Positions 8,509 to 18,185 of a stretch of 64,000 bases of DNA are shown in pieces. Position numbers and translations under genes: made by a program. Origin of the DNA: DASYKT01 sp963718105 (GTDB lineage Bacteria > Acidobacteriota > Blastocatellia > Pyrinomonadales > Pyrinomonadaceae). Location: NCBI GenBank assembly GCA_963718105.1, contig OY970352.1, positions 2,790,001 to 2,854,000 of the forward strand, read 5' to 3'. The notes below the pieces were generated by a model. That model made no database searches and had not been told where the DNA came from. It saw only the letters and a list, made by a program, of their open reading frames with translations. Numbering within the stretch: position 1 is the first letter of the stretch; every line of letters starts with the position of its first letter.

Positions 8509-11397
8509 TTACGGTTGGTAGTATCTCGGGATCGGATTGTCACCGCTGACACCGAAGTACCCGATCGACATCCCGCTTGTGACCGTGTTATAGATCCACC
8601 AGACGCCGTTACGATAGATGGCGATATCATCTTTACCGTCACCGTCGTAATCTCCCGGTACCGGGATGTCGGTTGAAATGCCCCAGTTATAGAAGGCCAT
8701 TCCGCCGCTCGATTTGACGATATACCAGACGCCGTTAGACGGGCGGTAGACCGCGATGTCATCTTTGCCGTCGCCGTCATAATCGGCCGGAACCGGAAGA
8801 TCGCCTACCAGGCCCCACGCCATTACTACCGGGTTGATCGGCGACGCGGACGGAAGATAGAGCCAGGTCCCGCTGCGATACACGGTCGTGTCGCATTTAC
8901 CGTCGCCGTCGAAATCGCCCACGACAGGAATGTCGCCGGCTTGTCCGAAGGCCTGGTTGCTGCTGCCGCCGCTGCTGCGGATGATGTTCCAGGTGCTGTT
9001 GGACGGACGGAAGACCGCGTAGTCCGTAGCGCCGTCAGCATCGTAATCTCCGGCCACAGGAATGTCACCGGTGGTACCCAGCGACTGGACCGCGACCGTT
9101 CCATTGGAACTTCTGATCGCCGCGAACAATGCTGATGCTCCCGGACGATAGTAGGCCATGTCGGTTTTGCCGTCGTTATCGAAATCGCCCGGTGACGGAA
9201 CATCGGTCGGGTTTCCAAAGATCGCTCCGCCAAATCCCGCGGTAGACCGCAGCAGATAGAAAGCGCTCTCAGACGGGCGGTGCAGCGAAAGATCGGTCCT
9301 GCCGTCGCCGTCAAAGTCAGCCCTGGCGCGGATCGGCGCGAACGTGGTGGAGAAGTTCGCATCGGAAATATCAAAGAAGATATTGCCAATGGCTTCGACC
9401 TTGATCCTGTTCGTGGAGCTGTTGATGCTCGGCGTCAGGATCGATTCGGAACCGTCGTTCGGCGTTGAAGCCTTCAGAACGGTCGGGAACGTCTGGCCGC
9501 CGTCGCTCGAGAACGAGATCTTGACGTTGGCTACGTTGACGCCGTTTGCCGTCGTACCGGCGACATCCCAGGTCACTGTCTGATTCGAGTTTCCATTCCA
9601 GGTTACGCCTGTATTGGGCGAGGTAACCTTGAACGGGCCGGCCGCGTTGGTAACCGTAACGGTCGTATTGGTGAAATCCGTTTGGCCGGTCGTCGAACCC
9701 GCCACGTACGGGCGGTTATCGCGAACCGTCAATCTGAAGTTCAATGTTCTCGAAACCGAGCTCAGGGCCTCGATATTGGCGATCGCATCGCCGCCCGGCA
9801 GCGTCGGGGTTACGAATAAACCTGACAGGATCGTCGACAGTCTCGGGAAGGTTCTGGTCGGCGAAGAAGTCGGCAGGAATGACAGCCAGTTCGGTCCGGT
9901 CGCTTTGGTCGGCGACGCTACACTGGCATTTCCGCTCGTGGTCGTCTGGTCCACCTGCTCCCACTGATAGGTCAGCGGATCGCCTTCCGGATCGGTTGCC
10001 GAACCGGTGAGCGCAAACGGGGTGGTGATCGGGATCGTCGCGTTAGGAACAGCCGCGACCACCGGTTTATGGTTGGCGGTCATGGTCACCGAAACCGGGC
10101 AGGTCTTGCTCGCCAGGTTACTCTGGATCTGCGCGATATTTCCCGCGTGGAAAGTATCGATCGAGTGCGGCGCTACGTCCTGCGAAGTGATACCCGCATA
10201 ACCCATGATGGTGATGCCGGAACCGACTTCCATATTCACGCCCGAACCTTCGTTCGACCATGAGAAAGAGTGGTTGGCGCCCATCTGGTGGCCCATTTCG
10301 TGAACCACATAGTCGATATCGAAATTGTCGCCCTGCGGAATTCCGTCGGCCGGTGAAGTGATACCGCTTCCCTTGTTGGCATCGTTGCAAACACAGCCGA
10401 TACAACCGGCGTTTCCGCCGCCGCCCGAAGCGCCGAACATATGGCCGATGTCATAATTCGCCGCACCGACATTGGTATTCAAAGTATTCTGCAGCGCCGC
10501 ATTCCAGCCACCGATGCTGGTACCGTAGGGATCGGTCGCCGGGTCGCAGTAGATAACCGCGGTCGTGCCGGCGATCAGGTTGAAGTGTATTCCCAGGTCT
10601 TTTTCCTGCACGCCATTAACGCGGGCAAGCGTTCCGTTAAAGCCGCCAATTACGAGAGCTTTGTCAGCCGGCGTGCAAGCAGTTGTCGCGAGGTAAAAGG
10701 CCGCATACTCGCCGTTATTGGACTGGGCCAGGCGCATGGTCCTCACCACGCCGTCGGAGTTTTCCGGTGCCGCCGACGTATTCGGAAGCAGGTTGAATTT
10801 CTGCAGGCCGGTATCCGGAAGCAGCGGATTTTCATCGGCAGCATGTTCTTTGGTAAAACACGCCCACGGCATGCCGCCGCCCTGACGATTCGTTCTGAAC
10901 ACGGAATAAACGGTGTGGTCTTTCGTATAGGGCTCAATAAACTCATTGTCTTTATCGACCCTGAAAACCATGGTTTGAATTCCCTGCGGGGAAATGCTTA
11001 GTTTCAAAGTGGCGTATCTGTCCGTCACGCCTCTGCCGGAAAAAGCCCGAATCTCGGGAAATTGAGCCTGCAGGTCCGGTTCAAAGTTGGAAGATTCATA
11101 TACCTCAAAATACTCGATGTTACCGTCTGCGTTAGGCAGCGCGATCAAGGTTGAGTTCATGCGGCCGTAACTGTCTACAACGGAAAATAGCTGTTCCCTT
11201 AAGGGGTCAATATTCAAATTAAATAATTTGAACTCGTTAGGATATGATTGCCTCGCAACAGCCTTATCGGTGGCCATGCGAGCGCGGTTTTCATTATTTA
11301 CTGACCAGACCTTTTGCTGGGCGGTAACTGCAAGTGTCGAAAATGCAACAATTGCGACCAGCAAAAATACTACTTTGTGGTTCCACTTGGTGTACAT
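8509..11397 (-). CDS. Secreted reprolysin-like zinc metallopeptidase with FG-GAP repeats
   Basis: 962 residues. The start at 11397 is chosen because AGAAGGAG precedes that ATG; a TTG 36 bases upstream in frame has no such site. A signal peptide ends near VTAQQ. A pro-region is followed by the metzincin motif HEMGHQMGANH (His366, 370, 376) with a later Met-turn-like IMGYAG. Next come an Ig/cadherin-like module (TDPEGDPLTYQW), a beta-sandwich module with FSSDGGQTFP, and six calcium-binding FG-GAP/VCBS units of about 50 residues, each with a DxDxDGxxD loop. It is probably secreted to degrade external protein. It is paralogous over its full length to the gene at 12018-14918, and each has its own terminator. 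Confidence 0.9.
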   Translation of the reverse strand: MYTKWNHKVVFLLVAIVAFSTLAVTAQQKVWSVNNENRARMATDKAVARQSYPNEFKLFNLNIDPLREQLFSVVDSYGRMNSTLIALPNADGNIEYFEVYESSNFEPDLQAQFPEIRAFSGRGVTDRYATLKLSISPQGIQTMVFRVDKDNEFIEPYTKDHTVYSVFRTNRQGGGMPWACFTKEHAADENPLLPDTGLQKFNLLPNTSAAPENSDGVVRTMRLAQSNNGEYAAFYLATTACTPADKALVIGGFNGTLARVNGVQEKDLGIHFNLIAGTTAVIYCDPATDPYGTSIGGWNAALQNTLNTNVGAANYDIGHMFGASGGGGNAGCIGCVCNDANKGSGITSPADGIPQGDNFDIDYVVHEMGHQMGANHSFSWSNEGSGVNMEVGSGITIMGYAGITSQDVAPHSIDTFHAGNIAQIQSNLASKTCPVSVTMTANHKPVVAAVPNATIPITTPFALTGSATDPEGDPLTYQWEQVDQTTTSGNASVASPTKATGPNWLSFLPTSSPTRTFPRLSTILSGLFVTPTLPGGDAIANIEALSSVSRTLNFRLTVRDNRPYVAGSTTGQTDFTNTTVTVTNAAGPFKVTSPNTGVTWNGNSNQTVTWDVAGTTANGVNVANVKISFSSDGGQTFPTVLKASTPNDGSESILTPSINSSTNRIKVEAIGNIFFDISDANFSTTFAPIRARADFDGDGRTDLSLHRPSESAFYLLRSTAGFGGAIFGNPTDVPSPGDFDNDGKTDMAYYRPGASALFAAIRSSNGTVAVQSLGTTGDIPVAGDYDADGATDYAVFRPSNSTWNIIRSSGGSSNQAFGQAGDIPVVGDFDGDGKCDTTVYRSGTWLYLPSASPINPVVMAWGLVGDLPVPADYDGDGKDDIAVYRPSNGVWYIVKSSGGMAFYNWGISTDIPVPGDYDGDGKDDIAIYRNGVWWIYNTVTSGMSIGYFGVSGDNPIPRYYQP

Positions 11398-12017
11398 AAA
11401 AAACAGGCTCCTTCTAGATCTTTTGGTGTACAAATCTCGTTCATCATACCGGCTTGAAATCGGCAGAAAAATGACGGAAGCGAGTCAGAAAGCTTTAATT
11501 GTAAAAATGAACGAAAATCGTCTAAGAATTTATCCTGATATAATATCTTAAACGCTCAGGCGTTGTCTAACGATTTAAGCGGCTTTTACCTATAAAGTCA
11601 GGGTAATAGGCAATTAATCGTTTTGCGGTTTGTTCGCGCCTTTTTCTTACGATTTCGTGGTTACCCTCTTAAAGCTCTGAAAAAACAGCAACTTAAGACT
11701 GAAACCACGAAAACACACTAAATCACACGAAAGCTCGTGTCAGTAGCCCGCGCGTCAGCAAGGGCGCGTGGCTTTGCCCATAAAGTCAGCAATTTGCCTT
11801 CTGTTTTTTCGTGTCTTTATAGTGTGATTTCGTGGTTCAGGTCTTAAACTTCAGTAACCAAAGACTTAAGACTGGAACCACGAAACCACACGAAGCAACA
11901 CGAAAACTGCAAAAACTTGATTTATCTACTTTTACAGGCAAGCCATTTTTATTAGAAAAAAAGGCTGCCGGCTAAGACCGGCAACCCCTTCAGGATCAAT
12001 AACCGTCTTTTGGCCGG
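11398..12017. repeat. Gene-free spacer with three CACGAA-type repeats
   Basis: No credible gene lies here. Three copies of a 43-44 bp repeat are present: 11691-11733 direct, 11804-11847 inverted and 11863-11906 direct. The core reads ACCACGAAA.CACACGAA, preceded by TTAAGACTG. The first two form a long inverted repeat. Between its arms are a fragment of another repeat (GTCAGTAGC...GCGTCAGCA) and the short phrase GGCTTTGCCCATAAAGTCAG. Variants of that phrase recur at 11579, 14943, 29159 and 39697. Confidence 0.75.
11955..11987 (-). terminator. Rho-independent terminator of the second metallopeptidase gene
   Basis: A nine-bp GC-rich stem (11963-11971 with 11978-11986, one G-T pair) is followed on the minus strand by seven T. 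It lies about 30 bp past the stop of the gene ending at 12018. Confidence 0.85.
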
Positions 12018-14918
12018 TTAAGGCAGATAGCCTTTCGGGACGGGAATATCGCCGTTAAGGCCGAACCCGAATATCGATACGCCCGCGGTCGAACGGAACA
12101 GATACCATATTCCGCTGGACGGCCGGAAAACCGCCAGGTCGTCCTTGCCGTCACCGTCATAGTCACCCGGGACCGGTATGTCTCCCGATATACCCCAGGA
12201 ATTGATGGCAATTCCCGTGGAAGAGCCGACCACATACCAGGCGCCGTTGCTAGGGCGGAAAACCGCGATATCGTCTTTTCCGTCGCCGTCGTAATCGGCC
12301 GGGACACCCAGGTCGCCCGCCACGCCCCAGGAACTGATGATCGGGCTGCCCGGATTAGAACTGGGCGCGATGAACCAGGTGGTGCCGCCGCGGAAGACCG
12401 CGAGATCGGTTTTACCATCGCCGTCATAATCTCCCGCTACCGGAAGATCGCCGGCCTGGCCGAAGGTGTTGATGGCAAATCCGCCGGCGCTCTTGATGGT
12501 GAACCACCCGCCGGAAGACGGACGAAAGACCGTAAAGTCGGAGAAGCCGTCACCGTCGAAATCGCCGCTGACCGGAGTGTCGCCCGTGGTCCCCCACTGG
12601 TTGATCACCACCGAGGAATTAGAGCTCTTGAAAACATAGAATGTTCCCGGAGCGCCCGGACGATAAATTGCGATGTCGGTTTTGCCGTCATTATCGTAAT
12701 CTCCCGGAATGGGCAGATCGCCGTTAATGCCAAAACTGAGTCCGCCGAATCCGGCGGTCGATTGCTGCAGGAACCAGACGCCGTTGGAAGGACGATAGAC
12801 CGAAATGTCCGACTTGCCGTCGCCGTCGAAGTCGGCGCGGGCCTTGCTCGCAATGGCCACAGCCGTGGTACTAAAATTAACGTTCGAAATATCAAAGAAG
12901 ATATTTCCCGTGGCCTGCACCTTGATGCGGGCCGTGCTGCTGGTGACGTTAGGCACGGTGATCGTTTCCGAGCCGTCATTCGTCGTCGCCGATTTCAGCA
13001 CGGTCGGAAAAGTCTGGCCGCCGTCGGAAGAAAAGAGAATATCGACATTGGCCGCGCTGACCGGGGCCGCTGTGGTGCTCGCCACGTCCCAGGTTACGGT
13101 CTGAGTCGAATTTCCGGTCCACGACACGGCCGTATTAGGCGCGGTCACCGCGAACGGGCCCGCGGCAGCGGAAACACTGACCGTGGCCGTTGCCGTATTG
13201 ACGCCGCCGGTGCCCGAGCGGTTGTCGCGCGCGATCACCTGAAACGTCATGGTGCGCGTGATCTGGGGCAGCAATTCGCCCGTCAGAAATCCCGCGCCGT
13301 AGGTCGAGGGCGGAACGTTGGCGTTGTTCAAAATGTACTGTAATTGCGGAAAGGTCCGGCTGCCGCTGGTGGGCAGGTACGGACGTAAAATTGGCCGCGC
13401 TCCGGCAGCATCGGTATTCGGAATGGCCGAGGTGGACGCTCCCAGATCGTATTCCTGCCAATCGTAAGTGATCGTATCTCCGTTAATATCGCTGCCGTTT
13501 GCCGACAGCGTAAAGGGAGTCTGTCTCGGAATATTAAAGCTCGTACCGCCCACGACCGACACGCTCGGCGGCGTGTTTCCGCTGGAGGCCGTAGCGGCGC
13601 AGGCATTGCCGCCCCCGCTCTGGGTATAGGCCACGATCTCTTCGATGCTCTTTATGTGGAAAGTGTCGATACTGTGCGGCGCCAGGTCCTGTGCTCCGCA
13701 GACACCGGCGTAGGCCATGATAGTGATGCCGCTGCCCGGTTCATACGCCGTCGAGGCGTTGCGGTTTCCGCCGCAACTGGTATTGAAAGTATGATCGGCG
13801 CCGAACTGGTGTCCCATTTCGTGCGCGACAAAGTCGATCGCAAAATCATCCCCGACGGGAAAATCCAGTCCCGTTTCGGCCTGGGCTTTAAAGCCTCCTT
13901 CGCACGGCACACCCAATGCGGCAAGGCCTCCGCCGCCGGTGCTGAATACGTGGCCGATATCATAATTGGCACTGCCGATCACGCTGTCCAGAGTGGCCTG
14001 ATTTTGATCGAGCAGAGCATCCGGATCGTCATTCGTGTAGGGATCGTTACCCGTGTTGCAGGCGACCCCGCCGCACATACGGTTTCCGGCATAAATGACC
14101 AGGTTATTGTTCGCGACGATGTTCATGTGGACGGCCAGATCGCGCTCATAAACGCCGTTGACGCGGTTCATGATAAGGACCTCCGCCGCGAGCGCTCCCG
14201 CGACAGTGTTGCTGCCGACCGCCACCGTATATTCGTTGGTCGCCGCCAAAGCCAGGCGGTAAGTGCGCAGTTGCGTGCCGCTGGAAACTTCCGGGGCGGC
14301 GGCTAACGGCGCATCGGGCACGATCTTTTCGCGGCCGATGATATCTCTTATGCCGCTATTTACGAGACAATGATCTCCCTTGCCGCTGCTGGTGCTGCGC
14401 TGCAAAGTGCCTTTCGCATGAACGACGTAATTCGCCGTGTCTCCCTTGGCGTACGGATCGACGTAAGACGTTCCGCCGGCCGAAATGATCATCGCGTGAA
14501 AACCGCTCGGCAGCAGATCGAACCGGCAGGTTGCGGTCGGATCGTCGATCCCCTGCGCGCGGTAAGTTTTAAACTCCGGGTATTGCACCGCCAGGCCGAG
14601 TTCCATTACGGGTGATTCTTCGACGCTGAAGCGCTGGAAAGTTCCGTCCGGCATCGGCAGCGTCAGGATGGGTTTTGTCCGGCCGGTGAATTCCATCGGC
14701 GCGCGGTTTAAGATCGCCAGCAAGGCGGTCTTGTTAATTCTGAACGTGCGGTATTCATCAGGAACGATCTGCCGTTCGAGACTTCTCTGCTGCAAGGCTG
14801 CATCGCTGACCTCGCGCCAAACGTTGTCATCCGACATTTTCTTTTGCGCGAAAACAGACGTTATCAGCGCTCCTGCCATAATTGCGAGCAGGGCTGATTT
14901 AAAAACTCTTTCGATCAT
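12018..14918 (-). CDS. Secreted reprolysin-like zinc metallopeptidase with FG-GAP repeats (paralogue)
   Basis: 966 residues; the ATG has AGGAG seven bases upstream. A signal peptide ends around VFAQKK. The zinc site HEMGHQFGADH begins at His366, the same residue number as in the paralogue at 8509-11397, followed by an IMAYAG Met-turn-like segment and several Cys (CGG, GVCG) that the paralogue lacks or places differently. After the catalytic domain come a module with GSDINGDTITYDW, the FSSDGGQTFP beta-sandwich and six FG-GAP units with DxDxDGxxD calcium loops. Likely an exported protease, with the repeats serving stability or binding. The near-identical domain order shows duplication; the FG-GAP units are the most similar part between the copies. 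Confidence 0.9.
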   Translation of the reverse strand: MIERVFKSALLAIMAGALITSVFAQKKMSDDNVWREVSDAALQQRSLERQIVPDEYRTFRINKTALLAILNRAPMEFTGRTKPILTLPMPDGTFQRFSVEESPVMELGLAVQYPEFKTYRAQGIDDPTATCRFDLLPSGFHAMIISAGGTSYVDPYAKGDTANYVVHAKGTLQRSTSSGKGDHCLVNSGIRDIIGREKIVPDAPLAAAPEVSSGTQLRTYRLALAATNEYTVAVGSNTVAGALAAEVLIMNRVNGVYERDLAVHMNIVANNNLVIYAGNRMCGGVACNTGNDPYTNDDPDALLDQNQATLDSVIGSANYDIGHVFSTGGGGLAALGVPCEGGFKAQAETGLDFPVGDDFAIDFVAHEMGHQFGADHTFNTSCGGNRNASTAYEPGSGITIMAYAGVCGAQDLAPHSIDTFHIKSIEEIVAYTQSGGGNACAATASSGNTPPSVSVVGGTSFNIPRQTPFTLSANGSDINGDTITYDWQEYDLGASTSAIPNTDAAGARPILRPYLPTSGSRTFPQLQYILNNANVPPSTYGAGFLTGELLPQITRTMTFQVIARDNRSGTGGVNTATATVSVSAAAGPFAVTAPNTAVSWTGNSTQTVTWDVASTTAAPVSAANVDILFSSDGGQTFPTVLKSATTNDGSETITVPNVTSSTARIKVQATGNIFFDISNVNFSTTAVAIASKARADFDGDGKSDISVYRPSNGVWFLQQSTAGFGGLSFGINGDLPIPGDYDNDGKTDIAIYRPGAPGTFYVFKSSNSSVVINQWGTTGDTPVSGDFDGDGFSDFTVFRPSSGGWFTIKSAGGFAINTFGQAGDLPVAGDYDGDGKTDLAVFRGGTTWFIAPSSNPGSPIISSWGVAGDLGVPADYDGDGKDDIAVFRPSNGAWYVVGSSTGIAINSWGISGDIPVPGDYDGDGKDDLAVFRPSSGIWYLFRSTAGVSIFGFGLNGDIPVPKGYLP

Positions 14919-15259
14919 GTGTAACTCCTATTCAATTCAAAAGTGGCTTTGCCTGTACTCAGCAAATACAATTGGAGAGAAGATTGCTATTGTAAAATAA
15001 TAACGGTCTTACTGTCTGAGCTTCGGATAAAGCGGACGAAATATTATCCCTGCAAAGTATCAATAAGTCTATCGGCGGTATAGCTAATTTATGGGTGCCA
15101 TTCGGAATAGCTGATAACTGATAGATGACAGATAATAGATCTGATCTCTCAACTATCATCTATGATCTCTTATCTATTCCGAATGGTTATTCGGTACAGC
15201 ACCACAGCTTTGGGGGGACAATAGCCGCTAAACTTCTTTGATGATAAACTGCGTGTTTT
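14919..15259. other. Gene-free spacer between metallopeptidase and acyltransferase genes
   Basis: This divergent spacer must hold promoters for both flanking genes, but no convincing -35/-10 pair was singled out. It contains the phrase GGCTTTGCCTGTACTCAGC near 14944 and the 89-bp palindrome at 15098-15186. Confidence 0.5.
15098..15186. repeat. 89-bp MITE-like palindrome, copy A
   Basis: The ends are perfect 13-bp inverted repeats, CCATTCGGAATAG and CTATTCCGAATGG, and the interior is an imperfect palindrome of GATAGATGA / TCATCTAT units. A second copy of exactly the same length at 42360-42448 differs at about seven positions. There is no coding capacity. The shape is that of a small non-autonomous mobile element, but no matching transposase lies in the window. 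Confidence 0.85.
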
Positions 15260-16117
15260 ATGCCTGACGAGATACTGGTACCGCCTCAAACTACCGCGCT
15301 GGCGCCGGCCCCGGAAGAGCTTTCGGCGTTAAAGCCCGTCGAGAGGTTCGGATTTGCGCTGACCCATCGCATGAATCAGGGCAGGTGGAAGCGCTTTTGG
15401 ACCTTTTGCCAGCGCCATATCGGTTCCCTCTGGATCTTTCTCGCAACCTATAACCTGATGAACGTTTTCGGCATTGAGAATGTCGAAAACAGCGACGTCG
15501 AACAGCCGCTCTTACTGGTCGCGAATCACCGCTCGTATTTCGACCTGTACACAGTGTCGAGCGTTCTATTCCGCCGCACCAAACGGCCGATCACACTTTT
15601 TTTCCCGGTGCGCGCCAAGTTTTTCTACACGTCTCCGCTGGGCTGGTTTGTAAATCTGGTGATGGGCTGGTGGGCCATGTACCCGCCCTTTTTCTATAAG
15701 AACGAGCAGCGCGAATTCGACAAATTTTCGCTGCGCCGCCTGATCCAACTTTGCTCCGCGGGCCCGAGCAACAGCAGAGGAAATGTGATCGGGCTGCATC
15801 CCGAAGGCAAACGCAACAAGGACCCGAACCCTTACAGTTTTCTGCCGGCGCAGCCGGGCGTCGGCAAGATCGTGATGGCCGCGCGCCCGCAAGTTATCCC
15901 GGTCTTTATCGCCGGATTGAGCAACGATCTGCCGAAACAGATACTTGGTAATTGGACGGGCGGCGAAAAAATAAGAATGTATTTCGGCGCGCCCGTAGAT
16001 CTCTCCGAATTCTACGAAAAGCGCGATGCGCTGCGCACTCATAAAGAGATCGCCGATTTTTTAATGGCCAAGATCGCGGAACTGGCGGAAAAGGATAAAG
16101 ATCTGTTCGGAAAATAA
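15260..16117 (+). CDS. PlsC-like 1-acyl-glycerol-3-phosphate acyltransferase family protein
   Basis: 285 residues. The acyltransferase HX4D motif appears as NHRSYFD and the glycerol-phosphate-binding motif as HPEGKR, followed by a VIPVFIAGL segment, as in PlsC-type enzymes. A hydrophobic stretch (IGSLWIFLATYNLMNVFGI) precedes the motif and another (GWFVNLVMGWWAM) follows, so the enzyme probably sits on the inner membrane. Expected reaction: transfer of an acyl chain to a lysophospholipid or another glycerol-phosphate-like acceptor. No strong ribosome-binding site is visible before the ATG. The gene stands alone between repeats, so the exact substrate cannot be read from context. Confidence 0.85.
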   Translation: MPDEILVPPQTTALAPAPEELSALKPVERFGFALTHRMNQGRWKRFWTFCQRHIGSLWIFLATYNLMNVFGIENVENSDVEQPLLLVANHRSYFDLYTVSSVLFRRTKRPITLFFPVRAKFFYTSPLGWFVNLVMGWWAMYPPFFYKNEQREFDKFSLRRLIQLCSAGPSNSRGNVIGLHPEGKRNKDPNPYSFLPAQPGVGKIVMAARPQVIPVFIAGLSNDLPKQILGNWTGGEKIRMYFGAPVDLSEFYEKRDALRTHKEIADFLMAKIAELAEKDKDLFGK

Positions 16118-16131
16118 GGGCGCATAATTAC

Positions 16132-16246
16132 CTCTCAGGTTAGGAAGGGTTGCTTGCGCCCGCCGCTTTAATTTTTTATTTCTCTTCTTCTCCTTAAGGC
16201 TATATAAAGCAGGAGCGGGCGCAAGCGGCCCTTCCCGACCTGAGAG
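16132..16246. repeat. Long imperfect inverted repeat after the acyltransferase gene
   Basis: Arms of 32 bp (16132-16163 and 16215-16246), beginning CTCTCAGGT and ending ACCTGAGAG, match with a few mismatches around an AT-rich centre containing CTTAAGG. It lies 15 bp after the acyltransferase stop and may end its transcript. No second copy was seen in the window. Confidence 0.75.
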
Positions 16247-16387
16247 ATACATAGACTTGCCCGGTTTTCTTTAACAAAAATTCGATCAGCCTGCTTTTTG
16301 GACATAACAACCCCGGCTCATTTTAATAAAACTGCGCGGCAAATTATAATAGAAGAGAATTAATAAATAAGGATCAATTAAAACAAG

Positions 16388-18037
16388 GTGGAAAGTCCCT
16401 CGGCAGCAGAAAATTTAAACAACACACATCCGGCAGTTGAAATGTCATCCAGGCAGCGTTGGTTCGTTGTTATCGGGGTGATGACGGGAATGTTCGTGGC
16501 GGCGCTGGAAGCGACGGTCGTCGGCACCGCGATGCCCACGGTGATAGCCTCGCTCGGCGGTTTGAATCACTATAGCTGGGTATTTTCGGCATACATCGTG
16601 ACCTCGACCGTGACCGTGCCGGTATGGGGAAAGTTGTCGGATCTTTACGGGCGGCGGCTGCTTTACCAGATCGGGATCGGCGTATTTATCGTGGGTTCGA
16701 TGCTTTCGGGAATGGCGACCTCGATGCCGGAGCTGATAGTTTTTCGCGCGATCCAGGGATTGGGCGCCGGTGCGCTGATCCCGCTCGGCATGACCATCAT
16801 CGGCGACACTTTTACGCTGGAAGAACGCACCCGGATGCAGGCTTTTTTCAGCGGCGTCTGGGGCCTGTCAAGCATCATCGGCCCGGTCATCGGCGGTTTT
16901 ATCACCGACCAGCTTTCCTGGCGCTGGGTCTTTTACATCAATCTTCCCATCGGCATCGTGACGGCGCTGATCATCGGCTTTTCCTTAAAGGAACCGAAGC
17001 GCACACAGAAACCGACGATCGATTATGCGGGCGCGATACTTCTGATGACGGCGATCAGCCTGCTGATGCTGGCCATGGTCGAAGGCGGCGCTTCCCTGGC
17101 GACATTATTTTCGGCGGAAAATCTTTTACTTATTGCCGCGGCCGTTATTTTGCTGGCGGTCTTTGTCTGGGTGGAAAAGAAAGCGCCGGACCCGATCATT
17201 CCTTTTGACCTTTTCCGCAATCGCACGGTGGCCGTCGCCGTCGGCGCCGGTTTCCTTTCGGGCGTCGCGATGTTTGGCGCGATCTCTTTTGTGCCTCTTT
17301 TTGCCCAGGGCGCGCTGGGTTCGAGCGCGACCCAGGCCGGTTCGCTGCTCACGCCGCTGATGCTGAGCTGGGTTTCTTTTTCCGTCATCGGCGGGCGGCT
17401 GATGTTAAAGATCGGCTATCGCTCTTTGACCATCGTGGGCTTTATCGTGCTGGCCCTCGGTTTTGCGCTGCTGGCGATCTACGACCGCGAGATGTCGCGA
17501 TTTTGGCTTTATTTCGATCTGACCATTATCGGCGCCGGTTTGGGCATGACGATGCTGACACTGCTGATCGCCGTTCAGCAGGCGGTGGAGCGGTCAAAGC
17601 TCGGCATCGCGACTTCGCTGAACCAATTTTCACGCGCCATCGGCGGCGCTTTTGGCGTGGCGATCATGGGAGCTTTTCTGACCGCCAGCCTGGCGACGCA
17701 GCTTCACCAGGCGGCACAAAACGGCACCGCCGGGCTGACTATCGAGCGCGCCGCGGAGCTTGCCTCAAACCCGAATGCATTGATCGAACCCACGGCCAAA
17801 GCCAGCCTGCCCCCGGAAACGCTGCTCGTTTTGCAGGACGCGATGGCAAGATCAAATCACATCGTTTTCTGGATCGGCGGGGCGTTTTCGCTGCTGGCCT
17901 TTTTTGTCGCGTTCCTCTTGCCTAAAAAAGAGCTGGGACGAAAAGGACGCGATGACGAAGAGGTGGGCGAAAAAATGCTGATGGCCGAGCAAACGACGAT
18001 CAACGCACGGAACCAGCCCGTTGCTGGTCAGGAATGA
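16388..18037 (+). CDS. MFS drug:H+ antiporter, 14-TM DHA2 (EmrB/QacA) family
   Basis: 549 residues with about 14 hydrophobic segments. The first helix region has MFVAALEATVVGTAMPTV, typical of DHA2 exporters, and motif A appears as GKLSDLYGRR between helices 2 and 3. The C-terminal tail after the last helix is charged and cytosolic. Probable role: proton-coupled export of drugs or other hydrophobic compounds across the inner membrane. The start used is a GTG with AAGGA 14 bases upstream; an in-frame ATG at 16442 is an alternative that removes a hydrophilic N-terminus. No periplasmic adaptor or TolC partner is adjacent, so it may work alone. A repeat begins 2 bp after the stop codon. Confidence 0.92.
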   Translation: MESPSAAENLNNTHPAVEMSSRQRWFVVIGVMTGMFVAALEATVVGTAMPTVIASLGGLNHYSWVFSAYIVTSTVTVPVWGKLSDLYGRRLLYQIGIGVFIVGSMLSGMATSMPELIVFRAIQGLGAGALIPLGMTIIGDTFTLEERTRMQAFFSGVWGLSSIIGPVIGGFITDQLSWRWVFYINLPIGIVTALIIGFSLKEPKRTQKPTIDYAGAILLMTAISLLMLAMVEGGASLATLFSAENLLLIAAAVILLAVFVWVEKKAPDPIIPFDLFRNRTVAVAVGAGFLSGVAMFGAISFVPLFAQGALGSSATQAGSLLTPLMLSWVSFSVIGGRLMLKIGYRSLTIVGFIVLALGFALLAIYDREMSRFWLYFDLTIIGAGLGMTMLTLLIAVQQAVERSKLGIATSLNQFSRAIGGAFGVAIMGAFLTASLATQLHQAAQNGTAGLTIERAAELASNPNALIEPTAKASLPPETLLVLQDAMARSNHIVFWIGGAFSLLAFFVAFLLPKKELGRKGRDDEEVGEKMLMAEQTTINARNQPVAGQE

Positions 18038-18039
18038 TG

Positions 18040-18164
18040 TATGGAGCGCGGGCATCTCTGCCCGCAACGAACGCTCCCCGTTCGAGACGCATCTGCTGAC
18101 GCAAACGCTACTAACATTTAGCGCGACAAGTCGCGCTTTGCGGGCAGGATGCCCGCGCTCCATA
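18040..18164. repeat. GGAGCGC palindrome, copy 1
   Basis: The outer arms TATGGAGCGC and GCGCTCCATA pair. Inside each is a small hairpin, GCGGGCA-tctc-TGCCCGC on the left and GCGGGCA-gga-TGCCCGC on the right. The interior holds ACGCATCTGCTGACGC, shared with other copies, and GCGCGAC-aa-GTCGCGC. It begins 2 bp after the MFS stop codon and ends 21 bp before the lipid kinase start. Confidence 0.85.
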
Positions 18165-18185
18165 ATTTTGCTAAACTCTGACTCA

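Noticed and set aside
8580..9320. Regular ~150-bp repetition suggesting a repeat array
   Set aside because: These are the FG-GAP units of the metallopeptidase, with sequence differences expected for a protein repeat; there are no spacers or cas genes.
11398..11433. Upstream TTG start for the first metallopeptidase
   Set aside because: It would place the ribosome-binding sequence AGAAGGAG inside the coding region and put a charged stretch before the signal peptide; the ATG at 11397 fits better.
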